The notes below the pieces were generated by a model. The model was not told where the DNA came from. It ran no database searches and worked only from the letters and a program-made list of their open reading frames with translations. This document shows, piece after piece, positions 40,377 to 48,866 of a stretch of 64,000 bases of DNA. A program made the translations under genes and the position numbers. This DNA comes from Galbitalea sp036271875 (lineage in GTDB: Bacteria > Actinomycetota > Actinomycetes > Actinomycetales > Microbacteriaceae). How positions within the stretch are numbered: the stretch's first letter is position 1; every line of letters starts with the position of its first letter. The DNA is taken from contig DATAZU010000011.1 in the NCBI GenBank assembly GCA_036271875.1, positions 29,839 to 93,838 on the forward strand. The letters run 5' to 3'.

Positions 40377-42611
40377 CTACGGTGTCGCCGCCTTCTCGGT
40401 CGCCGCTCGTGGTGCCGGTGGTTCGACCGCGCTACTCACGCTCGACACCGGCGATGGAGAGAGGGACGCGGCGACCGAGTGGTCCGCGTCGATCTCCGCC
40501 TCGGTCGGGGTGTGTGCGCGAAGCACCATGAGTGACTTGCCCTCGACCGAGATCGTCGAGCCGGCCTCGCGTGCGTGCGAGTCGGCGTTCGCGCCAACGG
40601 TGTCGACCACGATCTCCCAGTATGCCGAGTACTCATCTGGCGGCATCACGAAGTTGACGGCATCGTCCCCAGCATTGAACAGCACGAGGAAGTTCTTGTC
40701 CGTCACTCGCTCACCCCGGGCATCCCGACCATGGATACCGAGGCCATTGAGGAAGACGGTGATCGCTCGACCGAATCCGGAGTCCCAGTCGGCCGGCGAC
40801 ATGACGGCGGCATCCGGCTGCAACCAGACGATGTCCGGCATTGGTTCGCCCTCGCCGCGAACCACGGGCCGCCCGTCGAAGAAACGGGACCGCCGGAAAG
40901 TCGGATGCTCTTTGCGCAGGCGCACGAGCGCCGCGGTGAAGTCGATGAGCGACTGATCGGCCGTGTCCCAGTGCACCCAGGTGAGGGGCGAGTCCTGCGC
41001 GTATGTATTGTTGTTGCCGTTCTGGGTGCGACCGAGTTCATCGCCGTGCAGGATCATCGGCACACCCTGCGACAGCAGCAGGGTGGACAGGAAGTTGCGC
41101 TGCTGACGCGAGCGCAGGGTATTCACTGCGACATCCGTGGTCGGTCCCTCGACGCCGCAGTTGTACGAGCGATTGTCGTCGGTGCCATCCTTGTTGTTCT
41201 CGCCATTGGCGTCGTTGTGCTTGCTGTCGTATGACACCAGGTCGAGCAGCGTGAATCCGTCGTGTGCCGTCACGAAATTGATAGATGCGACGGGTCGACG
41301 TCCATCGTGTTCGTAGAGGTCGGACGAACCGGTGATGCGGGATGCGAACTCACCGAGCGTTGAGGGCTGTCCGCGCCAAAAGTCTCGAACCGTGTCACGG
41401 TATTGCCCATTCCACTCGGTCCACAGCGGCGGGAAGTTACCGACCTGGTATCCGCCGGGGCCGACATCCCACGGCTCGGCAATGAGTTTCACCTGCGAGA
41501 CGATCGGGTCCTGCTGCACGAGCTCGAAGAATGCCGCAAGCCGATCGACGTCGTAGAACTCGCGGGCGAGGGTCGCGGCGAGGTCGAAGCGGAATCCGTC
41601 GACGTGCATCTCGGTGACCCAGTACCGCAGGCTGTCCATGATCATCTGAAGCGAGTGTGGGTTGGATACGTTGAGGGTGTTGCCGGTGCCCGTGTAGTCC
41701 ATGTAGTACTCGGGCGTCTTGTCGACCAAGCGGTAGTACGCCGCGTTGTCGATGCCGCGGAACGACAGCGTCGGCCCGAGCTCATTGCCCTCGGCGGTGT
41801 GGTTGTAGACGACATCCAGGATCACCTCGATGCCTGCCGCGTGCATGGCCCGCACCATGCCCTTGAACTCCTGCACCTGCTGGCCGAGGTCGCCGGTCGA
41901 CGAATAGTCGTTGTGGGGCGCGAAGAAGCCGATCGTGTTGTAGCCCCAGTAGTTACTGAGACCCTTCTGCTGCAGGGTCGAGTCGTCGACGAATTGGTGC
42001 ACGGGCATCAGCTCGATCGCCGTGACGCCCAACTTGCCCAGGTGCTCGAGAACCAGCGGATGCGCGAGCGCGCTGTATTTGCCACGCTGGTTCTCCGGTA
42101 TGCCGGGATGCAGTTCGGTCAGCCCCTTGACGTGCGCCTCGTAGATGACCGTCTCCGCGTACGGGATGCCGGGAGCGCGGTCCCCGGCCCAGTCGAAGAA
42201 CGGATTAATGACGACGCCGTGCATCATGTGGGTCGCCGAGTCGTCATTGTTCTCGGACTCCGGATCGCCGAAGTTGTATGCGAACAGAGACTGGTCCCAG
42301 TCGATCACCCCGCAGGCCGCCTTGGCGTAGGGATCGAGCAAGAGTTTGGACGGGTTGAACCGCTTGCCCGATTTCGGGTCGTACCCGCCGTAAACCCGGT
42401 ATCCATAGCGTTGGCCGGGTTGCACGTTTGGCAGGTACGCATGCCAGACATACGCGTCGACATCCACCAGCTCGACGCGGGTTTCGACGAGTTTCTCGTC
42501 GAACAGGCACAACTCGACCTTCTCGGCGGCCTCGCTGTAGAGGGCGAAGTTCGTGCCATTGCCGTCGAACGTCGCCCCGAGCGGATACGCGGTGCCTGGC
42601 CAGCTATTCAT
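40377..42611 (-). CDS. glgX: Glycogen debranching enzyme GlgX/TreX
   Basis: A 744-residue GH13 isoamylase-type debranching enzyme that cleaves alpha-1,6 branches of glycogen. An N-terminal CBM48-like domain starts with PGTAYPLGATFDGNGTNFAL. Catalytic regions are VVYNHTAEGNELGP (about 265), the nucleophile in VDGFRFDLAATLARE (about 340), the acid/base in KLIAEPWDVGPGGYQ (about 377) and FVTAHDGFTLLDLVSY (about 450). The C-terminal tail is a low-complexity Ser/Pro/Ala stretch. It heads the treX-treY-treZ operon; the ATG has AAAGGGGA just upstream. In this context treX would also be a suitable symbol. Confidence 0.95.
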   Translation of the reverse strand: MNSWPGTAYPLGATFDGNGTNFALYSEAAEKVELCLFDEKLVETRVELVDVDAYVWHAYLPNVQPGQRYGYRVYGGYDPKSGKRFNPSKLLLDPYAKAACGVIDWDQSLFAYNFGDPESENNDDSATHMMHGVVINPFFDWAGDRAPGIPYAETVIYEAHVKGLTELHPGIPENQRGKYSALAHPLVLEHLGKLGVTAIELMPVHQFVDDSTLQQKGLSNYWGYNTIGFFAPHNDYSSTGDLGQQVQEFKGMVRAMHAAGIEVILDVVYNHTAEGNELGPTLSFRGIDNAAYYRLVDKTPEYYMDYTGTGNTLNVSNPHSLQMIMDSLRYWVTEMHVDGFRFDLAATLAREFYDVDRLAAFFELVQQDPIVSQVKLIAEPWDVGPGGYQVGNFPPLWTEWNGQYRDTVRDFWRGQPSTLGEFASRITGSSDLYEHDGRRPVASINFVTAHDGFTLLDLVSYDSKHNDANGENNKDGTDDNRSYNCGVEGPTTDVAVNTLRSRQQRNFLSTLLLSQGVPMILHGDELGRTQNGNNNTYAQDSPLTWVHWDTADQSLIDFTAALVRLRKEHPTFRRSRFFDGRPVVRGEGEPMPDIVWLQPDAAVMSPADWDSGFGRAITVFLNGLGIHGRDARGERVTDKNFLVLFNAGDDAVNFVMPPDEYSAYWEIVVDTVGANADSHAREAGSTISVEGKSLMVLRAHTPTEAEIDADHSVAASLSPSPVSSVSSAVEPPAPRAATEKAATP

Positions 42612-42688
42612 TGATCCCCTTTATGAGATGTCTTGGCAAGCGTAGCTTTCGGTCCGGATGGTGGAACAGGTGATTACACTGGCGCCCG

Positions 42689-43234
42689 ATGACTGATAAC
42701 GGACCGAAGCGTTACGTACTGCTGTTGCGCGGTATCAACGTCAACCCGACGACGCGAGTTGCGATGGCGGAGCTGCGGGCAATCCTGGGTGACCTCGGAT
42801 TCGAGCGGGTCAGCACCATCCTGCAGAGCGGCAATGTGATTGCAGATTCCCGGGCGTCGCCGGATGTCGCTGCGATCGAATCGGCCATTGCGAGCGGAAC
42901 CGGTGTGACGTCGCGGCTGGTCGTGCTGACCCTGGACGACCTACGCGCCCTGGCTGCCGCCAATCCGCTGCTGGATGTCAGTGACGACCTCTCGAAGATG
43001 GTCATCACCTTTCTCGACGGCGATATCGTGCCGTCGGAGATCGACCGTCCGACGGATGCCGACCTTGCGCCGGAACGCCTGGTCATTGCCAAGCGTGCCA
43101 TCTACCAGTGGTGTCCCCTTGGGATCCTGCAATCCCAGGTGAAGCCGGCGTGGTGGCGGCAGATTGGTCCGATCGCGACGACCCGCAACGTTCGAACGGT
43201 GAACCGCATCCTCGACGCAGCGGATGCGGTTTAG
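42689..43234 (+). CDS. DUF1697 family protein
   Basis: A 181-residue protein with the DUF1697 hallmark KRYVLLLRGINVNPTTRVAM (residues 7-26), followed by LGFERVSTILQSGNVIADS (about 38). Function unknown; the family has a ferredoxin-like fold. TACACT lies 8 nt before the ATG. It is divergent from the trehalose operon (77 bp apart) and is followed 18 bp later by the Ddn genes, which have their own promoter-like element. Confidence 0.9.
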   Translation: MTDNGPKRYVLLLRGINVNPTTRVAMAELRAILGDLGFERVSTILQSGNVIADSRASPDVAAIESAIASGTGVTSRLVVLTLDDLRALAAANPLLDVSDDLSKMVITFLDGDIVPSEIDRPTDADLAPERLVIAKRAIYQWCPLGILQSQVKPAWWRQIGPIATTRNVRTVNRILDAADAV

Positions 43235-43252
43235 CCGACCTAGAGTTGGAGG

Positions 43253-43693
43253 ATGAGCGAACCAGCACCGAGTCCGATCCACGATTCCAAGGCCGAGTGG
43301 GTCAAGAAGCAGATCGAGGAGTACATCGCCACCGACGGCAAGAAGCCCGAGTTCCGCGGTGGTGCGCCTCTCGTGCTGATCACCTACCGGGGGCGGAAGT
43401 CCGGGGAGTGGCGACGTACCTGCCTGATCGGTGCCAGCGACGGCAACGATGTCATTATCGTCGCATCCAAGGGTGGCGCTCCCGATCATCCGGTCTGGTA
43501 CAAGAACATCGAGGCCAACCCGCGCGTATGGGTTCAGCAGGGGGCCGAGTCGTTCTGGACAACGGCCCACACGGCGGACGCTGCGGACAAGCCACGACTC
43601 TGGGATCTCATGGTCGGGTACTACGCGGACTACGCCGACTACCAAAAGAAGACCGACCGCGACATCCCCGTCGTCGTACTCGTTCGCGACTGA
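43253..43693 (+). CDS. Ddn-type deazaflavin (F420)-dependent nitroreductase family protein
   Basis: A 146-residue split beta-barrel protein of the Ddn/TIGR00026 family, which uses reduced coenzyme F420. Landmarks are VLITYRGRKSGEWRRTCLIG (about 42-61), VIIVASKGGAPDHPVWYKNI (about 65-84) and WDLMVGYYADYADYQKKTDR near the C-terminus. It may reduce quinones, nitro compounds or other electrophiles. TAGAGT sits exactly 6 nt before the ATG, while GGAGG touches the ATG and is too close to act as an SD. The next gene is a paralogue, coupled by TGATG. Confidence 0.9.
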   Translation: MSEPAPSPIHDSKAEWVKKQIEEYIATDGKKPEFRGGAPLVLITYRGRKSGEWRRTCLIGASDGNDVIIVASKGGAPDHPVWYKNIEANPRVWVQQGAESFWTTAHTADAADKPRLWDLMVGYYADYADYQKKTDRDIPVVVLVRD

Positions 43694-44124
43694 TGACCGA
43701 GGCTGCCCCCAGTCCGATCGTCGACACCGAGCGTGGCTGGGCGAAAAACCACATCGACGAATATCTCGCTGGCAAGACCCCGGAGTTTCGGCACGGGGCG
43801 CCGGTGGCTCTGCTGACGACGCGAGGTCGCAGCACGGGAACCTGGCATCGCACCGCCCTGATCGGAGCCGACGACGGTGATCGCGTGTTGCTCGTCGGAT
43901 CCGGCGGGGGCGACCGGGATCCCGACTGGTATCGAAATCTCGTCGCATCCCCGCGGGTGTGGGTGCAGAAAGATGGGACGGAGTTTTGGGCGCTCGCCCG
44001 CACCGCGGAGCCGGAAGAGAAGCCGGAACTCTGGGACAAAATGGTCGCGCTGTTCCCGGACTACGCCGATTACCAGACGAACACCGAGCGGCAGATTCCG
44101 GTGGTCATCCTCGAGCGCGAGTAG
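43693..44124 (+). CDS. Ddn-type deazaflavin (F420)-dependent family protein, second copy
   Basis: A 143-residue paralogue of the preceding protein with the same order of motifs: VALLTTRGRSTGTWHRTALI (about 38-57), VLLVGSGGGDRDPDWYRNLV (about 65-84) and WDKMVALFPDYADYQTNTER. The two share the N-terminal APSPI(V/H)D stretch and clearly arose by tandem duplication, but they have diverged, so different substrates are likely. The ATG overlaps the upstream stop (TGATG). A TPP riboswitch begins 16 bp after its stop. Confidence 0.9.
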   Translation: MTEAAPSPIVDTERGWAKNHIDEYLAGKTPEFRHGAPVALLTTRGRSTGTWHRTALIGADDGDRVLLVGSGGGDRDPDWYRNLVASPRVWVQKDGTEFWALARTAEPEEKPELWDKMVALFPDYADYQTNTERQIPVVILERE

Positions 44125-44140
44125 GCTGTCTGATACGAAA

Positions 44141-44227
44141 CACGGGAGTCCGGTGCAGCCGGGCTGAGAGGGAACTAATCCAAGTTCCGACCGTCGAACC
44201 TGATCTGGATCATGCCAGCGCAGGGAG
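44141..44227 (+). promoter_or_regulatory. TPP (THI-box) riboswitch
   Basis: The conserved thiamine pyrophosphate aptamer is readable: CCGG/CCGG helix leading to GCTGAGAGGG, an extra helix GGAAC...GTTCC, then the pyrophosphate sensor part CGAACCTGATCTGGATCATG followed by CCAGCGCAGGGA. The GGAGGAG SD for the next gene begins at its 3' edge (44223-44230), so TPP binding would most likely block translation initiation. It controls the YkoE-YkoD-YkoC operon. Confidence 0.95.
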
Positions 44228-44234
44228 GAGAACA

Positions 44235-44846
44235 ATGTCTGCAGTTTCAACGCCCAAGCGTTCGATCAATTTCACCTGGCGCGTCGTCGACATCGTCATC
44301 GCAGCGGTGCTTGCCGTTGCGTGCGGTGTCGCGTTCTGGGCGTGGGACACCGGTTCGGTCGTTCCGACAACGCTCCTGAGTGCGGTGCTGCCGGGACTCC
44401 AGGGCATCCTCGGTGGCGTCTGGCTCCTTGCGGCGGTGCTGGTTCCGCTCGTCGTTCGCAAGCCCGGCGCCGCCATCCTCGCCGAGATCGTCGCAGCGAC
44501 TGTTGAGACGCTGCTCGGTACCGCATGGGGTCCCGACCAGTTGCTTTACGGCCTCATCCAGGGACTGGGCGCCGAGATCGTCTTCGCGGCGTTCCTCTAT
44601 TCGAGCTGGCGACTCGGCACCGCGATGCTTGCCGGCGCGGGCGCCGGCGTGGGACTCACAGTCCTCGATCTCGTGCTCTACTATCGGGGGCAGACGCTCG
44701 CCTTCGATCTGATCTATGGGGTGAGTTCTCTGGTTTCCGGTGCGCTCATCGCCGGCCTGGTGTCGTGGCTGCTGGTCCGCGCGGTCGCCAAAACAGGCGC
44801 GCTGTCGCGCTTCGCCTCGGGGAGAACCTCACGCCAACTCATCTGA
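44235..44846 (+). CDS. ykoE: ECF transporter S component, YkoE family (thiamine/HMP)
   Basis: A 203-residue membrane protein with about five hydrophobic helices: TWRVVDIVIAAVLAVACG in the first, GTAWGPDQLLYGLIQGLGAE (about 96-115), a YkoE-type core, and YYRGQTLAFDLIYG (about 152). It is the substrate-binding subunit of an energy-coupling factor transporter for thiamine or its pyrimidine precursor HMP. The TPP riboswitch directly upstream supports this substrate. GGAGGAG precedes the ATG. The stop overlaps the next gene (CTGA). Confidence 0.93.
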   Translation: MSAVSTPKRSINFTWRVVDIVIAAVLAVACGVAFWAWDTGSVVPTTLLSAVLPGLQGILGGVWLLAAVLVPLVVRKPGAAILAEIVAATVETLLGTAWGPDQLLYGLIQGLGAEIVFAAFLYSSWRLGTAMLAGAGAGVGLTVLDLVLYYRGQTLAFDLIYGVSSLVSGALIAGLVSWLLVRAVAKTGALSRFASGRTSRQLI

Positions 44847-46297
44847 CGAGCGTCGGTCCCGCACGGGTTCGCGCCGTCGGATGGGGATGGCGCCACGCCG
44901 GGCGCCGGGCGTTCGCGGTGCACGACCTCGACCTCGTGATCGAGCCGGGGGAGCGCGTGCTGCTGCTTGGTGCATCCGGCGCTGGGAAGTCGACTCTCAT
45001 TTCGGCGCTCGCCGGCGTTCTCGGCGGTGAGGAGGAGGGCGAGCAGGCTGGCGAGTTGCTTCTCGACGGGGTCCCGGCATCCCGGTCCCGCGGCCGGGCA
45101 GGACTCGTGTTGCAGGATCCGGATGCGCAGGTCATTCTCGCTCGCGTCGGCGACGACGTTGCATTTGGATGCGAGAACCTCGGAGTTCCGCGCGACGAGA
45201 TCTGGGATCGGGTGCGTGTCGCGCTCGACGGTGTCGGCCTGGCGCTCCCGCTCGACCACCCAACAGCGTCCCTGTCCGGCGGGCAGAAGCAGCGCCTGGC
45301 GCTTGCCGGCGCGCTCGCAATGCGGCCGGGTCTGCTGCTTCTCGACGAGCCAACGGCGAACCTCGACCCGACCGGCGTCGCGGAGGTTCGGGATGCCGTT
45401 GCGCGCGTCGTCGAGGCATCCGGTTCGACCCTCGTGGTCATCGAGCATCGCGTCGAGGTGTGGCGGGACCTCGTGACCCGGGTCGTGATTCTCGGAAGCG
45501 ACGGCGGGATTCTCGCGGACGGTCCACCCGGGGTTGTGCTCTCCCGGGATGGGCGAGCGCTGGCCGCGGCGGGGGTTTGGGTTCCGGAGTATCCGCCGGA
45601 GCTGCCGCGGCGGTCTCGCGCGAGCGGCCCAGTGTTGCTGTCTGTCGAGGACCTCGCGGTCGGTCGGCGGGTAACCGTGGCATCCGGGCTGAACCTCGAA
45701 CTCGCGGCCGGGGGCCTTCTCGCCATCACCGGGCCAAACGGCGGCGGCAAGTCGACCCTGGCGCTCACACTCGGCGGCCTGCTTGCTCCGCGGGGCGGAG
45801 CCGTTCGCGCGGCGGCTGAACTGTCGGCAGGCGCATCCAACTCTCCGATTCGGTGGAAGTCTCGTGAACTGCTGACCCGGATCGGAAGTGTGTTTCAGGA
45901 TCCCGAGCACCAGTTTCTTGGCGCAACGGTTCGAGACGAACTCTCAATTGGACCTCAATCACTGGGGCTAGGAGCCGATGAGACTAGAGCAAGGGTCGAC
46001 GAGCTACTCGTTCGCCTGCGACTGGACGCACTCGCTCCCGCCAATCCGTTCACCCTGTCCGGCGGGGAGAAGCGACGTCTGTCGGTCGGGACGGCCCTCG
46101 CGACTCGGCCGCGCGTTTTACTCCTGGATGAACCGACTTTCGGACAGGATGCGCGCACCTGGCAGGAGCTCGTATTCCTGATCGCCGAGCTGCTCGATGA
46201 GGGGACGGCGGCGGCAGTGAGCACGCACGATGCCACGTTCGTGAGTGCGCTCGCCACCGACGAATTCACGCTCTCTTCGGCCGGGGTGCTGCGGTGA
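44843..46297 (+). CDS. ykoD: ECF transporter duplicated ATPase, YkoD family
   Basis: A protein of about 484 residues with two ABC ATPase domains in one chain. Domain 1 has Walker A GASGAGKST (about 42), signature LSGGQKQRLAL (about 146) and Walker B LLLDEPTANLD. Domain 2 has GPNGGGKST (about 297), LSGGEKRRLSV (about 404) and LLLDEPTFGQD. No ATG, GTG or TTG lies at the expected start; CTG at 44843 overlaps the ykoE stop as CTGA, resembling an ATGA coupling. The alternative GTG at 44765 would overlap ykoE by 82 bp, and the GTG near 44918 truncates domain 1. Confidence 0.92.
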   Translation: MTSVGPARVRAVGWGWRHAGRRAFAVHDLDLVIEPGERVLLLGASGAGKSTLISALAGVLGGEEEGEQAGELLLDGVPASRSRGRAGLVLQDPDAQVILARVGDDVAFGCENLGVPRDEIWDRVRVALDGVGLALPLDHPTASLSGGQKQRLALAGALAMRPGLLLLDEPTANLDPTGVAEVRDAVARVVEASGSTLVVIEHRVEVWRDLVTRVVILGSDGGILADGPPGVVLSRDGRALAAAGVWVPEYPPELPRRSRASGPVLLSVEDLAVGRRVTVASGLNLELAAGGLLAITGPNGGGKSTLALTLGGLLAPRGGAVRAAAELSAGASNSPIRWKSRELLTRIGSVFQDPEHQFLGATVRDELSIGPQSLGLGADETRARVDELLVRLRLDALAPANPFTLSGGEKRRLSVGTALATRPRVLLLDEPTFGQDARTWQELVFLIAELLDEGTAAAVSTHDATFVSALATDEFTLSSAGVLR

Positions 46298-47055
46298 GCG
46301 CGGCCATCCTTCGGATTAATCCGGTCGCGAAAATCGCTGCAGGGCTGCTCATCGGCCTCGTGCTCGTCCTCACCCTGGACTGGGTCTCCGGCGTGGTCGC
46401 CCTCGTTCTCGAGGCAGCGGTGTTGCCGTTTGCGGGAGTGAGCTGGCGTGCCTTCTGGCTCCGCACGGCTCCCGTGTGGATTGCCGCCCCGCTGGTGTCG
46501 ATCACGGTCGCGCTCTACGGTCGCGCCAGCGGGCACGTTTATTTCTCCTGGCTGCTGGCCAACGTGACCGACGGGTCGCTGGCCCTCGCGCTTGCCACGG
46601 GCATCCGGATTCTGGCCATTGCACTACCAGCGATCGTGCTGTTTATCACGGTGGATCCGACCGATCTTGCGGATGGGCTCGCACAGGTGCTGCGGTTGCC
46701 TTCGCGGTTCGTCCTCGGCTCGCTGGCGGCGCTGCGGCTGGTCGGGATGTTTCTCGACGACTGGCGATCCCTCGAGCTGGCCCGCAGAGCGCGCGGTGTC
46801 GGAGATCGGAATCCGATTCGACGCCTGTTTGGGCAGCTGTTCGCGCTGCTCGTGCTCTCCATCCGACGCGGCAGCAAGCTCGCGACCGCGATGGAAGCGC
46901 GGGGATTCGGCGCCCCGATCACCCGCACCTGGGCCAGGCCGTCGTCGTTCGGTTGGCCAGAGATCGTTCTTCTTCTCATTGGTGCGGGAATCGCCGCCGT
47001 TGCGATCGGAGCATCGGTCTTGGCGGGAACCTGGAGCTTCTTCGGTGCCCGGTGA
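46294..47055 (+). CDS. ykoC: ECF transporter T component, YkoC family
   Basis: A 253-residue membrane subunit with five or six helices. The cytoplasmic coupling helices carry the two Ala-Arg-Gly motifs of EcfT proteins: LARRARGVGDRNPIR (about 166) and AMEARGFGAPITR (about 203), which dock on the ATPase domains. It couples ATP hydrolysis to toppling of the S component. The GTG start overlaps the ykoD stop (GTGA). It completes a YkoE-YkoD-YkoC transporter under one riboswitch. Confidence 0.93.
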   Translation: MSAAILRINPVAKIAAGLLIGLVLVLTLDWVSGVVALVLEAAVLPFAGVSWRAFWLRTAPVWIAAPLVSITVALYGRASGHVYFSWLLANVTDGSLALALATGIRILAIALPAIVLFITVDPTDLADGLAQVLRLPSRFVLGSLAALRLVGMFLDDWRSLELARRARGVGDRNPIRRLFGQLFALLVLSIRRGSKLATAMEARGFGAPITRTWARPSSFGWPEIVLLLIGAGIAAVAIGASVLAGTWSFFGAR

Positions 47056-47071
47056 CGACCACACCGGCGAG

Positions 47072-47581
47072 GTGAGCCGGGTGGCGAGCGCGGCACGGGC
47101 ATCCGACCGTCCCGTTGTTCTGATCGACGGGCGATCCGGATCGGGCAAGACGGAGCTGGGACTTGCCGTCGCGTCGGCACTCGGCGCGCAGCTCATTCGA
47201 CTCGATGACCTGTATCCAGGATGGGATGGTCTCGAACAGGGCAGCGTCGCGGTGGCCGCGGAAGTGCTCGTCGCGCGTCGCTGGCGTCGTTGGGACTGGG
47301 CGTCGTCGGCATACGCGGAGGAGCATCGCGTCGACGCTGCCGCCCCCGTGGTGATCGAGGGTTCGGGGTCGCTCAGTCTCGCCAATCGCTCGCTCGCGAC
47401 GTTGGGCGTGTGGGTCGAGCTGGATGCGGCACGCAGGAAACGGCGCGCGCTCGCCCGCGATGGCGAGCTGTATGCGCCCCACTGGGACGACTGGGCGAGA
47501 CAGGAGCAGGACTTCTACGATCGCGAACGTCCGGATCTTCTGGCCGACCTCATCGTCGACGGGTCGCGCATCCTCGACTGA
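47072..47581 (+). CDS. P-loop kinase-like ATP-binding protein
   Basis: A protein of about 169 residues with a uridine-kinase-like P-loop: VVLIDGRSGSGKTELGLAVA (about 13-32), then LIRLDDLYPGWDGLEQGSVA (about 38) and VVIEGSGSLS (about 92), where an acidic residue of a kinase would lie. It ends YDRERPDLLADLIVDGS. It probably phosphorylates a small metabolite. Starting 16 bp after ykoC, it may belong to the thiamine operon, but similar proteins occur elsewhere without it. Start options are GTG at 47045, 47072 or 47081; GAGG precedes the last. Confidence 0.75.
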   Translation: MSRVASAARASDRPVVLIDGRSGSGKTELGLAVASALGAQLIRLDDLYPGWDGLEQGSVAVAAEVLVARRWRRWDWASSAYAEEHRVDAAAPVVIEGSGSLSLANRSLATLGVWVELDAARRKRRALARDGELYAPHWDDWARQEQDFYDRERPDLLADLIVDGSRILD

Positions 47582-47618
47582 CCCGTGGCACTCAGCGACC
47601 CGGCTCCCGGCGTCGGGC

Positions 47619-47975
47619 CTAGCCCCAGCCGAGACGCTTGAGTTCTGCGTCATCCAGTCCGTAGTAATGGCCGATCTCGTGGACGAGCGTGACGTGCACG
47701 TTCTGCTTGAGATCGTCGAGATCGCGAGAGATTCGGAGCAGCGGCTCACGGAACAGCACGATGCGATCGGGTAGTTCGAGGTGCCCGTACTGCCGCCGAC
47801 GCGTTAGCGCGATTCCCGTGTAGAGACCGAGCAGTCGGAGCGAGCCATCGTCGGGGCGACTCTGCGTAACGAACCCGACATTCTCGATCCCGTCCATCAT
47901 CTCGTCGGGAAGCAGGTCCAGCTCATCCGTCACCAGGCGCTCGAAGGCATCCGGACTCAACTCATCGCTTCTCAC
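47619..47975 (-). CDS. Metallopeptidase family protein (zincin-like)
   Basis: A 118-residue protein with a zinc-protease motif HEIGHYYGLDD near the C-terminus (HExxH, third ligand probably the Asp after GL). It starts with MRSDELSPDAFERL-like residues (GTG start). The family is found next to clpS and DUF2017 in actinobacteria. Proteolytic activity has not been shown for this group. The GTG overlaps the stop of the DUF2017 gene (GTGA), so the genes are coupled. It converges with the kinase-like gene. Confidence 0.88.
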   Translation of the reverse strand: MRSDELSPDAFERLVTDELDLLPDEMMDGIENVGFVTQSRPDDGSLRLLGLYTGIALTRRRQYGHLELPDRIVLFREPLLRISRDLDDLKQNVHVTLVHEIGHYYGLDDAELKRLGWG

Positions 47976-48460
47976 TTGTCGATCGCCTTTACGAGGGACC
48001 ACTGAAGCGCCCCGAGCCAGTTGTAGACCGCGAGTGTCAACTGGGTCTCGTCGTCGACGATGATCGGACTCGTCTCATCCACGATGCCGAGCCGGGCGGC
48101 AAGAGCGAGCCGGATGTCCGTGAACGACCGCATCCAGTCGAACGCGGCCGCTTGGTCGAGCGTGATCTTCACCTTCGCGTTGGCGTCGCTGCCCGGAGTC
48201 AGCAGTTCCGCCATGGAGAGCGCGCTGCGTACCTTCTCGTCGGCGAGGTCCGATTCGGTAAAGCGACGGAACTCGGCGGCGTCCGCCTCGTTGTTGCGAT
48301 AGGCATCCGGAAGCAATCGTTCAATGGCGGGATCGTCCTCGAGCTCGTCGCGGCCTGCGACGAGGCCCGCGATCTGAGTGGCGAGGTTAGCCAGGAGTTT
48401 GGCATCCGTTCGGTCGAACTTGGCCGTGATCCCGCGCGAGGTCGATCGGAAGGCGCTCAC
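47972..48460 (-). CDS. DUF2017 family protein
   Basis: A 162-residue, mostly helical acidic protein of the DUF2017 family, recognised by its ends (AFRSTSRGITAKFDRTDAKL and LTLAVYNWLGALQWSLV) and by its place between clpS and the metallopeptidase gene. Function unknown; the conserved neighbourhood suggests a role with ClpS in regulated proteolysis (inference). GTG start directly after the clpS stop; the end overlaps the next gene by 4 bp. Confidence 0.87.
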   Translation of the reverse strand: MSAFRSTSRGITAKFDRTDAKLLANLATQIAGLVAGRDELEDDPAIERLLPDAYRNNEADAAEFRRFTESDLADEKVRSALSMAELLTPGSDANAKVKITLDQAAAFDWMRSFTDIRLALAARLGIVDETSPIIVDDETQLTLAVYNWLGALQWSLVKAIDK

Positions 48461-48766
48461 CTATGACTCCTTCTGGAGTGTGGCGAGCAGACCGTAGCCG
48501 TGCATCGCGACGACGTGTCGTTCCATCTCCTCGCGCGGCCCGCTGGCGACGACGGCCTTGCCCTCGGTGTGCACCTGCATCATCAGGCGACGTGCTTTTG
48601 CCGTGGAGAAGCCGAAATAGCTTTTGAAGACATACTCGACATAGTTCTGCAGATTGACCGGATCATTCCAGACGATGGTGATCCAGGGCAGGTCGGGCGC
48701 GAGCCGGGTGTCGAGGTCGGTGTCCTCGCTCGTCTTCTCCTCGGTGCGCTCAAGCGTGTCTGCCAC
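48461..48766 (-). CDS. clpS: ATP-dependent Clp protease adaptor ClpS
   Basis: A protein of about 101 residues that delivers N-degron substrates to ClpAP/ClpCP. The core has LPWITIVWNDPVNLQNYVEY (about 27-46), the N-end-rule pocket with the NDPVN loop, then KARRLMMQVHTEGKAVVASG and EEMERHVVAMHGYGL. I start at GTG 48766, with GAAAGG eight bases upstream; a TTG two codons earlier is too close to that site. It heads the clpS-DUF2017-metallopeptidase operon. Confidence 0.96.
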   Translation of the reverse strand: MADTLERTEEKTSEDTDLDTRLAPDLPWITIVWNDPVNLQNYVEYVFKSYFGFSTAKARRLMMQVHTEGKAVVASGPREEMERHVVAMHGYGLLATLQKES

Positions 48767-48830
48767 CGACAAAGCCTTTCACAGCGGCGGTGGCGGCGTC
48801 AGCGCGTGACGCAATGCCGCGAGAGAAAAA

Positions 48831-48864
48831 GATGGTCTGGACGCGTGCGCGCGTCCAGACCATC
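48831..48864 (-). terminator. Rho-independent terminator of tRNA-His
   Basis: A perfect 15-bp stem (48831-48845 with 48850-48864) closes a TGCG tetraloop and is followed on the minus strand by TTTTTCTCTC. It begins two bases after the CCA end of tRNA-His. It also separates the tRNA from the clpS operon. Confidence 0.9.
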
Positions 48865-48866
48865 CA

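Noticed and set aside
41403..42614. 403-codon + strand open frame inside glgX
   Set aside because: It is entirely antisense to a clear GH13 debranching enzyme and has no recognisable motif.
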